Position numbers and translations under genes: made by a program. The notes under the pieces are model-generated. The model worked only from the letters and a program-made list of their open reading frames with translations, was not told the DNA's origin and did no database searches. A stretch of 26,408 bases of DNA from Sphingomonadales bacterium (GTDB taxonomy: Bacteria; Pseudomonadota; Alphaproteobacteria; Sphingomonadales; Sphingomonadaceae). The stretch is from the NCBI GenBank assembly GCA_027489295.1, contig JAIYAA010000020.1, forward strand, positions 1 through 26,408, written 5' to 3'. How positions within the stretch are numbered: the stretch's first letter is position 1; every line of letters begins with the position of its first letter. Below, one piece after another: positions 1 to 8,215 of the stretch.

Positions 1-87
1 CTGCTGCTGCGGGCGACGGGCACCACGCTGCGCCTCGGCGCGCACGCGATCGTGCCGACTGGCCGTCCGCACCTCGACCACGCCTGA
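1..87 (+). CDS. C-terminal end of an unidentified protein (5' truncated)
   Basis: An open frame enters at the window edge in frame 1 and ends with TGA at 85-87, giving 28 visible residues that end PTGRPHLDHA. The fragment is too short to assign a family. It lies 13 bases upstream of the next start codon on the same strand, so the two genes are probably co-transcribed. By context it may be another enzyme of the glycan-use locus, but nothing in the visible residues proves this. Confidence 0.5.
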   Translation: MLLRATGTTLRLGAHAIVPTGRPHLDHA

Positions 88-89
88 TC

Positions 90-94
90 GGGAG
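90..94 (+). promoter_or_regulatory. Ribosome binding site that decides a TTG start
   Basis: GGGAG at 90-94 lies six bases before the TTG at 101. No comparable site precedes the in-frame GTG at 149 or ATG at 185. This is the main reason for choosing the TTG start of the beta-helix gene. Confidence 0.5.
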
Positions 95-100
95 CGGCTT

Positions 101-1903
101 TTGGGAGCAGAACAGGGGGGCCGCCGGCCCGATGCCCGGCGGCGTGCGGTGATCCGTCGGGCCGGGGATGCCGGGCTGGCGACAATGGTGGCAGCGGCGG
201 CAGCGCCGCTCCCGATGCGAGCGGAGCGGAACATGCAGCCGGAAACCGAGCCCGAGTTCGGGCCCAATGTGCTGGTCCTCGATCCGTCGATGGCGGGCAG
301 CGCGATCCAGGCGCGGATCGACGCGATCTTCGCCCAGCAGGAAGCGGCCCATTTCACCGATCACCGCCATGCGATCCTGTTCCGGCCGGGGCACTACACC
401 ACCGATGTGAAGGTGGGGTTCTTTACCCAAATCCTCGGCCTGGGGCAGATGCCGGGGGCGGTGACGATCGACGGGCATGTCCGCGTCAACGCCGATTGGC
501 TCGACGGCAATGCGCTCGCCAATTTCTGGCGCGGCGCCGAAAACCTGACCGTCCGTCCGCCCGAGGGTTGGGACCGCTGGGCGGTATCGCAGGCGGCGCC
601 CTATCGACGGATCCACATGATGGGCGACCTGGTGCTCGACGATGGCGGCTCGTCGAGTGGCGGCTTCCTCGCCGATTGCCGGATCGACGGCGTGATCCGC
701 GCCGGCAGCCAGCAGCAATGGTACAGCCGCAGCAGCCGCATCGGCGGCTGGCAGGGCGTCCATTGGAACATGATGTTCCAGGGTGTCGTCGGTGCACCCG
801 CCACCAGCTTTCCCGCGCCGGCGGTGTCGACCCTGCTGCGCGTGCCGCTGCTGCGCGAGAAGCCGTTCCTCCAGGTGGACGAAGCGGGGCGCTGGTCGGT
901 GTTCGTGCCGGCACTGCGCCGGGAATCGGTGGGGCCGAGTTGGGGGGACGGCGCCACGCCGGGAAGCGCCCTGCCGCTGGCGCATTTCTTCCTTGCCCGG
1001 CCGGAAATGGACGCGGCGACGCTCAACGCGGCACTCGCCCGCGGGCTGCATCTGCTGTTCACGCCCGGCGTGTACCGGCTCGATGCGCCGATCCGCGTCA
1101 CGGCGGCCAATCGCGTCCTGCTCGGGCTCGGCCTCGCGACGCTGCAGCCGGTGGCGGGCACTGCGGCGCTGGAGATCGACGACGTGCCCGGCGTCACGGT
1201 GGCCGGGCTGATGATCGACGCCGGCGCCCAGCGCTCGTCCGTGCTGGTCCGCGTCGGCCCGCGCGGCAGCACCGGCGATCATCGCCACAACCCCACCCTT
1301 CTTGCCGATCTGTTCTTCCGGGTCGGCGGCGTCGAGATCGGCAAGGTCGAGACTTGCCTCGAAATCAACAGCCACCATGTGCTGGCAGACCATCTGTGGA
1401 TCTGGCGCGCCGACCATGGCGATGTCGACGGCACCCGCGTGCATGTCGGCTGGGACGAAAGCACCGGCGATCAGGGGCTGGTCGTCAACGGCGACGACGT
1501 CACGATCCACGCGCTGTTCGTCGAGCATTTCCAGCGCTACCAGACCTGGTGGCGCGGCGAGCGCGGCCGAACCTATTTCTACCAGAACGAGCTGCCCTAT
1601 GATCCCCCCAGCCAGGCGGCGTGGATGGCCGGCGGCACGCGCGGCTGGGCTGCCTACAAGGTCGACGATACTGTGCGCGCGCATGAAGCGGTGGCGCTCG
1701 GCATCTATGTCTATTTCCGCACCAACCCGCAGGTGGTGCTCGAAAGCGCGATCGAGGCGCCGGGCCGGCCGGGCGTGCGCTTCCGCCACGTCACCACCAT
1801 GTCGCTCGGCGGCGGCGTGGGCACCATCGCGCACCTCGTCAACGATGCAGGCGCGGCGGCGCGGCCGGGCGACACGATGCAGCGGCTGATCGCCTATCCC
1901 TGA
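101..1903 (+). CDS. Secreted parallel beta-helix protein, probable glycoside hydrolase or lyase (family often mislabelled 'adenylyl cyclase' or 'coagulation factor 5/8 type')
   Basis: The 600-residue product matches my memory of actinobacterial and Xanthomonas proteins annotated 'coagulation factor 5/8 type domain' or 'adenylyl cyclase'. Shared stretches include FGPNVLV.DPSM (residues 53-64), FFTQILGLG, LREKPFLQVD, LLFTPGVYRL, HLWIWRADHGD, GRTYFYQNELPYDPPSQA and GWAAYKV. The pattern of PG.Y turns and short beta coils fits a right-handed beta-helix like pectate-lyase-type, GH55 or GH87 enzymes. I see no cyclase motif. The acidic and histidine residues of the RADHGD segment are candidate catalytic residues (inference). 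An arginine-rich N-terminus (RRRAVIRR) followed by an alanine-rich stretch suggests a Tat-like signal peptide, although the twin-arginine context is not canonical. The gene is convergent with the MFS transporter, and their 3' ends overlap by 10 bases. The substrate is unknown. Confidence 0.75.
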   Translation: MGAEQGGRRPDARRRAVIRRAGDAGLATMVAAAAAPLPMRAERNMQPETEPEFGPNVLVLDPSMAGSAIQARIDAIFAQQEAAHFTDHRHAILFRPGHYTTDVKVGFFTQILGLGQMPGAVTIDGHVRVNADWLDGNALANFWRGAENLTVRPPEGWDRWAVSQAAPYRRIHMMGDLVLDDGGSSSGGFLADCRIDGVIRAGSQQQWYSRSSRIGGWQGVHWNMMFQGVVGAPATSFPAPAVSTLLRVPLLREKPFLQVDEAGRWSVFVPALRRESVGPSWGDGATPGSALPLAHFFLARPEMDAATLNAALARGLHLLFTPGVYRLDAPIRVTAANRVLLGLGLATLQPVAGTAALEIDDVPGVTVAGLMIDAGAQRSSVLVRVGPRGSTGDHRHNPTLLADLFFRVGGVEIGKVETCLEINSHHVLADHLWIWRADHGDVDGTRVHVGWDESTGDQGLVVNGDDVTIHALFVEHFQRYQTWWRGERGRTYFYQNELPYDPPSQAAWMAGGTRGWAAYKVDDTVRAHEAVALGIYVYFRTNPQVVLESAIEAPGRPGVRFRHVTTMSLGGGVGTIAHLVNDAGAAARPGDTMQRLIAYP

Positions 1904-3120
1904 TCGTCGGCGGCAGGCTCGCGGACGACCAGCATCGCCACCCCGCCGGCGAGCGTGAGGCCGGACAGGAGGAAGAGCAACGGCGCGAAGCTGCCCGGCG
2001 TCGTCGCCAGCCAGGCGATGGCGGTGCCGACCAGCGCCGGCACCGTGTTGGTGAGATTGAGGATGCCGAGATCGCGGCCGCGGTGCCGCGCGCTCGGCAG
2101 TTCCTGCATCCAGAAGGCGCCGTGCAGCGCCATGAACAGCTGCGCACCGACGCCGTACACCAGGAACCCGGCAACCGCGACCGGGCGGGTCGCGGCAAGC
2201 CCCATCACCGCCAACCCGCCGGCGGTGACGATGGCGGCCCCCAGCAGAAACGGCTTGCGCCGCCCGATCCGATCCGACACCCGGCCGAGCAGCAGCGTGC
2301 ACGGCAGCGGCAGCAGATAGGCGAGCACCAGCGTGCGCCCGACGAAATCGGCGGTGCCGATCGCGGTATCGCGCGGCGGCAGGTCGGCGAAGTAATAATA
2401 GAGATAGAGGGTTAGGCCGTTGCCTGCCGATTGCAGCAGCAGCCGCGCGAGCCACGCCGCCGCGAGATTGCGCCGGGCCTGGGCGCGCGGAAGCGCCGCA
2501 GCGGGCGTCGGCAAACGGCGCGCTCTGGACACAGCGAGCGGCGCGACCAGCAGCACGATCGCGAGCGACAACAGGCCCAGCCGCCCCGGCTCGGCGACGC
2601 CCGGCAGCTGCACCAGCGCCCAGGCCGTCGCCGCGCCGATCGGGTTGGCGAGCGCGAGCAGCCCACCGGTAAAGCCCTTCTGCGCGTCCGGAATCTCGTC
2701 GGCCATCAGCGCCATCAGCGGCGCCAGCACGGCGTTGGCGGCGCATTGCACCGCGACCACGGCGATCAAGACGGTGAGCGGCGACGCGGCACGGGCAAAC
2801 ATCGCATAGGCGAGCGCCAGCCCGGCGATGCCCAGCAACAGCCAGCCGCGCCGCCCCCCGCCCCGCGCCACCGATCGGTCGCTCAGCCAGCCGAAGCCGA
2901 GATTGGCCGCGATCGCCGCGAGCGTGCCGACAAAGGCGATCAGCGTGAACAAGTTCAGCCGATCCGGCCCGGCCACCGCCTCGACCTTCATCGGCAGGAA
3001 GACGGTGAACAGCGGCAGATAGCCGATCGTCCCGCCCGCGTTCGCAAGTGCGAACAGCAACAGGAAACGCCCGCGCCGCGCGCTGGCATCGGCGGGGGTG
3101 TGGGCGCTGGCGGCGGACAT
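1894..3120 (-). CDS. MFS transporter, sugar-cation symporter-like
   Basis: The chosen ATG at 3118-3120 gives 408 residues, near the usual size for a 12-helix major facilitator. An open frame extends upstream to 3246, but that part is arginine-rich and reads into the promoter region. Long hydrophobic segments occur throughout. MFS motif A is seen twice, once per half: GWLSDRSVARGGGRR (about residues 77-91) and GRVSDRIGRRKP (about 279-290). The stretch DEIPDAQKGFTGGLLALANP (141-160) resembles SLC45 or GPH-type glycoside symporters. The gene is divergent from the TonB-dependent receptor and shares its control region. Its likely job is inner-membrane uptake of the mono- or oligosaccharide imported by the receptor. 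Substrate assignment is inference. No strong Shine-Dalgarno site precedes the ATG. Confidence 0.85.
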   Translation of the reverse strand: MSAASAHTPADASARRGRFLLLFALANAGGTIGYLPLFTVFLPMKVEAVAGPDRLNLFTLIAFVGTLAAIAANLGFGWLSDRSVARGGGRRGWLLLGIAGLALAYAMFARAASPLTVLIAVVAVQCAANAVLAPLMALMADEIPDAQKGFTGGLLALANPIGAATAWALVQLPGVAEPGRLGLLSLAIVLLVAPLAVSRARRLPTPAAALPRAQARRNLAAAWLARLLLQSAGNGLTLYLYYYFADLPPRDTAIGTADFVGRTLVLAYLLPLPCTLLLGRVSDRIGRRKPFLLGAAIVTAGGLAVMGLAATRPVAVAGFLVYGVGAQLFMALHGAFWMQELPSARHRGRDLGILNLTNTVPALVGTAIAWLATTPGSFAPLLFLLSGLTLAGGVAMLVVREPAADDQG

Positions 3121-3199
3121 GCATCGCCCGAATAGAGCGTGGCCGCGGCCCTGCCAATGTCGTTTCGGCGAGCTTCTCCGCCGCGCCGCGCCGACGGAC

Positions 3200-3217
3200 T
3201 TCCACACGTCTGTGGAA
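3200..3217. promoter_or_regulatory. Inverted repeat, candidate operator near the MFS transporter
   Basis: TTCCACACGTCTGTGGAA has two perfect 7-bp arms (TTCCACA and TGTGGAA) around a 4-base centre. It lies 80 bases upstream of the MFS start codon. It is not the same sequence as the palindrome at 3292-3307, so it may bind another regulator, or the same LacI protein with lower affinity. Function is inferred from position only. Confidence 0.4.
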
Positions 3218-3268
3218 TGACAGTTTTGAGAACGATACCGACGCAAATTACTACGAAAATGTGACTTG

Positions 3269-3296
3269 TTGACCCCGAGTTGGATGCTTGTATGTG
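3269..3296 (+). promoter_or_regulatory. Candidate promoter of the TonB-dependent receptor
   Basis: TTGACC at 3269-3274 matches five of six bases of the -35 consensus. It is followed after 16 bases by TATGTG at 3291-3296, a weak -10. The downstream palindrome covers the -10, as expected of a repressor-controlled promoter. Transcription would start near 3303, giving a leader of about 45 bases. Confidence 0.35.
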
Positions 3297-3307
3297 AACG
3301 TTCACAT
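3292..3307. promoter_or_regulatory. LacI-family operator (perfect 16-bp palindrome)
   Basis: ATGTGAACGTTCACAT is a perfect palindrome with the central CG typical of LacI/GalR operators. It overlaps the putative -10 of the receptor gene and lies 40 bases before its start codon. The repressor encoded at 8216-9271 in the same locus is the natural candidate to bind it. Confidence 0.7.
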
Positions 3308-3347
3308 CATGGAGGGGCCATGATTCAGCATATGGCGGGGAGCCAAT

Positions 3348-6332
3348 ATGACACGTGAACATGCAAGCAAGTCGATGGTCTGGTGTACGGGAATCTCCAC
3401 GCTCGCGTTGCTCGCGATGCCGGGAATCGCTGCAGCGCAAAATACTACCGATCCGGCCGCGGCCGAGGCCAATGGCGACATCGTCGTCACCGGAATCCGC
3501 GCCTCCCTACGCGAATCGCTCGCACTGAAGCGCGACGCGCAAGGCGTGGTCGACGGCATCACCGCCGAGGACATGGGCAAGTTCCCGGACACCAACCTCG
3601 CCGAATCGCTCCAGCGCATCACCGGCGTGTCGATCGATCGCTCGATCGGCGAAGGCTCGACCGTCACCGTCCGCGGCTTCGGCCCGAACTACAACCTGGT
3701 GACGCTCAACGGCCGCCAGATGCCGACCTCGACGCTGGACGGCGGCGCCACCGCGCCGACCTCCCGCCTGTTCGACTTCGCCAATCTCTCGTCGGACGGC
3801 ATCGCCGCCGTGCAGGTCTACAAGACCGGCCGGGCCGACATCGAGTCGGGCGGCATCGGCTCGACGATCAACATCCGCACCCCGCACCCGCTCGACAAGC
3901 CCGGCCTGCACGGCAGCGTCGCGGTGTCCGGCATGTACGATTCGTCGAGCAACGCGCGGAAGACGCCGATCACCCCGGAAGTCTCGGGCATCGTCAGCGA
4001 CAGCTTCCTCGACGATCGCATCGGTATCCTGCTCACCGGCACCTATCAGAAGCGCAAGGCGGGCAACAATGAAGCCTATGTCGGCTGGAAGAACGGCCGC
4101 ACCGGATCGGACAAGAGCGGCGAGCTCGCCCAGCCCGGCGACCCGCGCTATGCCAACATCACCAACCGCCCGACCGGCGACCAGATCTACACCGTGCCGC
4201 AGAACGCCGGCATCGGCATCAACGATATCGAGCGCGAGCGGATCAACGGCCAGGCGGTGCTGCAGTTCAAGCCGTCCGACACGCTGACCGGCACGATCGA
4301 CTATACCTATTCGCGCAACCGGGTGACGGTGCGCAGCAACAGCATCGGCGTCTATTTCAACAACAACGACACGGTCAGCCAGTGGACCAGCGGCGCGGTG
4401 GCGAGCCCGGTCTTCTACACCGAGCGGTTCAAGGCCAGCGAGGGCAAGGACGTATCCTACGTCAGCAACCTCAGCGCCAACCAGAGCGAGAACAACTCGA
4501 TCGGCACGAACCTGCAATGGGCGCCGGGAGGGGCCTTCTCGTTCGAGTTCGACGGCCATCATTCGACCGCCAATTCGGGCCCGACCAACAAATACGGCAC
4601 CAGCACCTCGGTGAGCACCGCGATCTTCGGCGCGGCGAGCCAGACGATCGACTTCACCCATTACATGCCGGTCCTGTCGATCACGATGCAGCCGGGCATC
4701 GACCTGCTCGACGCATCGCGCGTGCAGGCAACGGGCAATTCGTTCCGCAACGGCATGTTCCGCGACGAGATCGACCAGGCACAGTTGAAGGGCCGCTACG
4801 ACCATGGCGGGCTGCTCGACAGCGTCGATTTCGGCGTGTCCTATGTCGATAACAAGGTCCATTCGGCCTATGGCTTCCTCCAGAACAACACCTGGGGTGG
4901 TGCCGGGCCGGCGTCGGACCTGCCCGACAGCCTGTTCTCGGTCGCGACCATCCCGGACAAATATCCCGGCCTGAAGACCGATGGCAGCCTGCTGATCCAG
5001 AAGATCTTCACCAAGAATTTCGAGAGCCTCGTCGGCAATCTCGAAAGCCTCTACAAGATGTGCTCCAAGCCGCAGAGCGGCACGCCCACGGGCAATGGCT
5101 GCCTCGCCACCTACACCGTCGACCGGCATATCGAGGAAAAGACGCTCGCGCCCTTCCTCCAGGCGAACGTGAAGTTCGACGCGTTCGGCCGGCCCGCGCA
5201 TCTCTATGCCGGCGTCCGCTACGAGAAGACCTGGATCGATTCGTCGGCACTGGTCCCGGTGGCGACCGGCACCAAATGGGTCGCGGCGAACGAACTAAAC
5301 GTCATCTATTCGGGCAAGAGCGACTACACCACGCTCAAGGGTTCGTACCAGAACTGGCTGCCGTCGTTCGACTTCGACATTTCGCCGCTCAAGAACGTCA
5401 AACTGCGCGCGTCCTACGGCCACACCATCGCGCGTGCCGACTATGGCAGCCTGCAGGGTGGCCAGACGATCGACTCGCTGTTCCGCGTCGACGGCGGCAG
5501 CGGCAGCCAGGGCAATCCGGGCTTGCTGCCGTACAAGTCGAAGAACATCGATTTCTCGGCCGAGTGGTACTACCAGCCGGAAAGCTACATCTCGGTCGGC
5601 TATTTCCACAAGTCGGTGGTGAACTTCATCGGCACCGGCCAGGTGAAGAAATCGGTATTCGGTCTCACCAACCCGGCCGATGGCCCCCGCTATCGTGCGG
5701 CGGTGGCGGCACTGGGCGCGGCGGCGACGTCCAACGACATCCGCCAGTATATCTTCAAGAACTATCCCAATTCGGTGGCGATCACGGGCGGCACGCCGGG
5801 CAACTACACCGGCGACATTCTCGGCCTGCCCGAGGACAATGCGGTGCAGTTCACCGTCAACACGCCGGTCAACAACGGCCAGACCGCCAACGTCCATGGC
5901 TGGGAATTCGCCGTGCAGCACGGTTTCTGGGATACCGGCCTGGGGATGATCCTCAACTACACGATCGTCGACGGCGACGTGCACTACAAGAACAACGTGC
6001 CGGCAACGGTCAACCAGTTCGCGCTGGTCGGCCTGAGCGACACCGCCAACGTGATCGGCTATTACGACAAGAACGGCATCCAGGCGCGCGTCGCCTATAA
6101 CTGGCGGGCCGAGTTCCTGTCGGGCGCGGGGTCGAACCCGAGCTATACCGAAGCCTATGGCCAGCTCGATGCCAGCGCGAGCTGGGAAGTGCGCCCGCGC
6201 ACCAGCCTGTTCTTCGAAGGCATCAACCTCACCGGCCAGGGCCGCCGCACGCACCAGCGGACCGAGCAGTATGTCGGCGTCACCGCGCCGGGCTATGCCC
6301 GTTACACGGTGGGGCTGCGCTACCGCTTCTGA
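3348..6332 (+). CDS. TonB-dependent outer-membrane receptor (TonB-Xanth-Caul type)
   Basis: The 994-residue product has a signal peptide (hydrophobic core about residues 15-27, cleavage near AAAQ 28-31). A TonB-box-like IVVTG follows at 45-49. The plug domain contains the family hallmarks GVVDGITAEDMGKFPDTNLAESLQ, ITGVSIDR and TVRGFGPNYNLVTLNGR (about 67-123). The beta-barrel ends in the typical YTVGLRYRF with terminal phenylalanine. The length agrees with the 900-1000-residue group found in Xanthomonas, Caulobacter and sphingomonads, often tied to carbohydrate uptake. GGGGAG at 3337-3342 precedes the ATG. Downstream SapC and cupin-like genes are common partners. By context it imports an oligosaccharide under LacI control; the ligand cannot be read from sequence. 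Confidence 0.93.
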   Translation: MTREHASKSMVWCTGISTLALLAMPGIAAAQNTTDPAAAEANGDIVVTGIRASLRESLALKRDAQGVVDGITAEDMGKFPDTNLAESLQRITGVSIDRSIGEGSTVTVRGFGPNYNLVTLNGRQMPTSTLDGGATAPTSRLFDFANLSSDGIAAVQVYKTGRADIESGGIGSTINIRTPHPLDKPGLHGSVAVSGMYDSSSNARKTPITPEVSGIVSDSFLDDRIGILLTGTYQKRKAGNNEAYVGWKNGRTGSDKSGELAQPGDPRYANITNRPTGDQIYTVPQNAGIGINDIERERINGQAVLQFKPSDTLTGTIDYTYSRNRVTVRSNSIGVYFNNNDTVSQWTSGAVASPVFYTERFKASEGKDVSYVSNLSANQSENNSIGTNLQWAPGGAFSFEFDGHHSTANSGPTNKYGTSTSVSTAIFGAASQTIDFTHYMPVLSITMQPGIDLLDASRVQATGNSFRNGMFRDEIDQAQLKGRYDHGGLLDSVDFGVSYVDNKVHSAYGFLQNNTWGGAGPASDLPDSLFSVATIPDKYPGLKTDGSLLIQKIFTKNFESLVGNLESLYKMCSKPQSGTPTGNGCLATYTVDRHIEEKTLAPFLQANVKFDAFGRPAHLYAGVRYEKTWIDSSALVPVATGTKWVAANELNVIYSGKSDYTTLKGSYQNWLPSFDFDISPLKNVKLRASYGHTIARADYGSLQGGQTIDSLFRVDGGSGSQGNPGLLPYKSKNIDFSAEWYYQPESYISVGYFHKSVVNFIGTGQVKKSVFGLTNPADGPRYRAAVAALGAAATSNDIRQYIFKNYPNSVAITGGTPGNYTGDILGLPEDNAVQFTVNTPVNNGQTANVHGWEFAVQHGFWDTGLGMILNYTIVDGDVHYKNNVPATVNQFALVGLSDTANVIGYYDKNGIQARVAYNWRAEFLSGAGSNPSYTEAYGQLDASASWEVRPRTSLFFEGINLTGQGRRTHQRTEQYVGVTAPGYARYTVGLRYRF

Positions 6333-6339
6333 CGACCTT

Positions 6340-6375
6340 GGGGGGTCTCGTGGTCGTACCACCCGCGAGCCCCCT
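6340..6375 (+). terminator. Hairpin between the receptor and SapC genes, possible attenuator
   Basis: Bases 6341-6353 can pair with 6359-6374: GGGGG with CCCCC, CTCG with CGAG and TGG with CCA, with a bulged T and a small internal asymmetry, closed by a five-base loop. No T-run follows, so it is not a classical intrinsic terminator. It may stabilise the receptor mRNA end or reduce read-through into the SapC operon. Confidence 0.4.
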
Positions 6376-6429
6376 TCCGCCCCGCCGCGCGACGTGCCAA
6401 CGCCGCCGGCGGGGAACGGGGAAACCATC

Positions 6430-7164
6430 ATGACCGACCATCAGCTCGTGACCATCGACGATCATCGCGCGATCCGCATCGACCGGCGGCACGGCGCCGC
6501 GCTGGGCGACGCCGTCCAGCTCTGCCTGATCGTGCCCGACGAGTTCCGCCAGGTGCAGAACGCCTATCCGATCCTGTTCCAGCGCACCGCCGCGCGCGAC
6601 GGTTTCCAGGCGGTGGCGCTGTTCGGCTTCGCGCCGGGCGAGAATCTGTATCTAGACGGCGATCGCTGGGACGCGCCCTATCTGCCGCTGGCGATGGCGA
6701 CCCGCCCCTTCCTGATCGGCCCGCCGGCCAAGGGCGGGGACGTGCCCCAACTCCATCTCGCCGCCGCGAGCCCGCGGGTGCTGGCGCCCGGCGATGCCGG
6801 CTATTCGGAAGGCTCGCCCCTGTTCGACGCGGACGATGCGCCGTTCGGCTATCTCGCCGCCGTGCTGGACGGGCTCGGCCGGCTCGACCGGGGCTACCGC
6901 GCCACCCCCGATTTCTTCGACGCGCTGGAGCGCCACGACCTGCTCGAGCCCGTCTCGATCCGCTTCGACGATGCCGCGGGCAATGCCCGCCAGATCGTCG
7001 ATTTTCACGGCATCCACGAGGAGCGGTTCGCCGCGCTGGACGGCGGGGCGCTGGGCGCGCTGCACCGCGACGGCCATTTGCTGCCGATCACCATGGCACT
7101 GGCGTCGCTCGCCAACATCGCCCCACTGATCGCGCGCCAGCACCGACGGATAGCCGATGGCTGA
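6430..7164 (+). CDS. SapC-like protein
   Basis: The ATG at 6430 is preceded by GGGGAAA at 6418-6424 and gives 244 residues, the usual size for SapC-family proteins (named after Campylobacter S-layer protein C). Characteristic stretches are VPDEFRQVQNAYPILFQR (about 35-52), FGFAPGENLYLD and YLPLAMATRPFLIG (about 84-97). I see no signal peptide. In sphingomonads and Caulobacter such genes sit beside TonB-dependent receptors and cupin-like or tryptophan-halogenase-like genes, but the biochemical role is unknown. The last eight bases overlap the start of the cupin-like gene, so translation is probably coupled. The frame stays open upstream to 6157, but that part lies inside the receptor gene and is a shadow. 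Confidence 0.85.
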   Translation: MTDHQLVTIDDHRAIRIDRRHGAALGDAVQLCLIVPDEFRQVQNAYPILFQRTAARDGFQAVALFGFAPGENLYLDGDRWDAPYLPLAMATRPFLIGPPAKGGDVPQLHLAAASPRVLAPGDAGYSEGSPLFDADDAPFGYLAAVLDGLGRLDRGYRATPDFFDALERHDLLEPVSIRFDDAAGNARQIVDFHGIHEERFAALDGGALGALHRDGHLLPITMALASLANIAPLIARQHRRIADG

Positions 7165-8188
7165 TCCCGCCGACCTGTTCGACGGGCTGCGGCCCGTGGC
7201 CGAGATCGCCGTGGCCGATCGCGAGGCGCTGGACCATGCGCTCGCCACCTCCGCCGAGCCGTTCGTGGTGCGCGGCCTGGTCGCCGACTGGCCGTTGGTG
7301 GCGGAAGGCGTGAAAGGGCCGGCGAACACGCGCGCCTATCTGGCCGATTTCGCGCGCGATACCGCCTTCACCTATGCCGAAGGCGTGCCCGGCGCGGGCG
7401 ACCGCATCTTCTATGACGATGCCATGGCGATGAACCATCGCACCCGCCGCGCGCGGATCGCCGATATCTTCGCGGACATGGAAGCGGCCGAGGGGCAGGC
7501 CGACGCGCCGCTGCGCTACATCGCCTCCACCGACGTCGCGCGCTTCTTCCCCGGCCTGGGCGACGCCAACCCGGTGCCGCTCGCCTCGCGCGACGGCCTC
7601 GCCGCGACGATCTGGATCGGCACCGCAACGCGCGTCGCCGCGCATTGCGACGAGCCCGACAATCTCGTCTGCACCGCCGCCGGCCACCGCCGCATCACGC
7701 TGTTCCCGCCGGACCAGTTCGCCAATCTCTATCCCGGCCCGCTCGACAACACCCCCGGCGGCCGGGCGATCAGCATGGTCGATTTCCACGCGCCCGATTT
7801 CGCGCGCTTTCCCCGGTTCCGCGAGGCGCTGCGCCATGCCCGCATCGTGGTGCTGGCGCCCGGCGACGCGCTGCGCATCCCCAGCCTGTGGTGGCATCAT
7901 GTCGAGGCGCTCGATCGCTTCAACGTGATGATCAACTATTGGTGGCGATCCCGCCCGGCGTGGCTCGCCGAGCCGAACGACGCGTTGCTCGCCGCGCTGC
8001 TCGCAATCCGCGACCTGCCGGCGGAGTCGCGCGCGCATTGGCGCCACGTGTTCGACCATTATGTCTTCGCGCCGGGCGAGACTGTCACCGCGCATATCCC
8101 GGAAGGCGGTCGCGGCATCCTCGATCCGCTCACGCCGGATGCTGCGGGACAATTGCGCGCCTATCTGTTGCGGCAACTGAGCCGCTGA
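7157..8188 (+). CDS. Cupin-like / JmjC-type protein (cupin_8, probable Fe(II)/2-oxoglutarate oxygenase)
   Basis: The 343-residue product has the order expected of the cupin_8 (FIH-like) family. An N-terminal EPFVVRGLVADWPLV segment (about 34-48) resembles the usual 'P.v.rg....WP' entry. The first metal-ligand motif is H163-C-D165, followed by TLFPPDQFANLYPGPLDN (about 181-198). The distal histidine lies in IPSLWWHHVEAL (H247 most likely). A full H-x-D...H triad suggests a functional iron site. The family includes protein hydroxylases, but the substrate here is unknown. The gene overlaps SapC by eight bases and is followed 27 bases later by the LacI gene, so the three probably form one transcription unit. 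No halogenase-like gene follows, unlike many related clusters. Confidence 0.85.
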   Translation: MADPADLFDGLRPVAEIAVADREALDHALATSAEPFVVRGLVADWPLVAEGVKGPANTRAYLADFARDTAFTYAEGVPGAGDRIFYDDAMAMNHRTRRARIADIFADMEAAEGQADAPLRYIASTDVARFFPGLGDANPVPLASRDGLAATIWIGTATRVAAHCDEPDNLVCTAAGHRRITLFPPDQFANLYPGPLDNTPGGRAISMVDFHAPDFARFPRFREALRHARIVVLAPGDALRIPSLWWHHVEALDRFNVMINYWWRSRPAWLAEPNDALLAALLAIRDLPAESRAHWRHVFDHYVFAPGETVTAHIPEGGRGILDPLTPDAAGQLRAYLLRQLSR

Positions 8189-8215
8189 GCGAAGAAGAAG
8201 GGGTGAGGAAACCGC

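Larger units (their letters stand above)
3121..3347. promoter_or_regulatory. Divergent control region between the MFS transporter and the TonB-dependent receptor
   Basis: These 227 bases carry no convincing gene and are AT-richer than their surroundings, especially 3218-3300. They contain two distinct palindromes (3200-3217 and 3292-3307), a candidate plus-strand promoter (3269-3296) and a half-site TGAGAACG at 3227-3234 that resembles one arm of the second palindrome. The arrangement suggests coordinate control of transporter and receptor. Confidence 0.6.

Noticed and set aside
496..1602. Plus-strand open frame of 368 codons inside the beta-helix gene
   Set aside because: It is a +1 shadow frame with arginine- and proline-rich product. 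The frame at 101-1903 matches a known family along its whole length.
3121..3246. N-terminal extension of the MFS transporter frame
   Set aside because: The extra 42 residues are basic and contain no membrane segment. They cover a candidate operator, and the ATG at 3120 fits the usual family N-terminus.
3507..5201. Long minus-strand open frame of 564 codons
   Set aside because: It lies fully antisense to the well-supported TonB-dependent receptor gene. Its product is low-complexity (rich in R, A, V, D) with no recognisable domain, as expected from GC-rich third-position bias.
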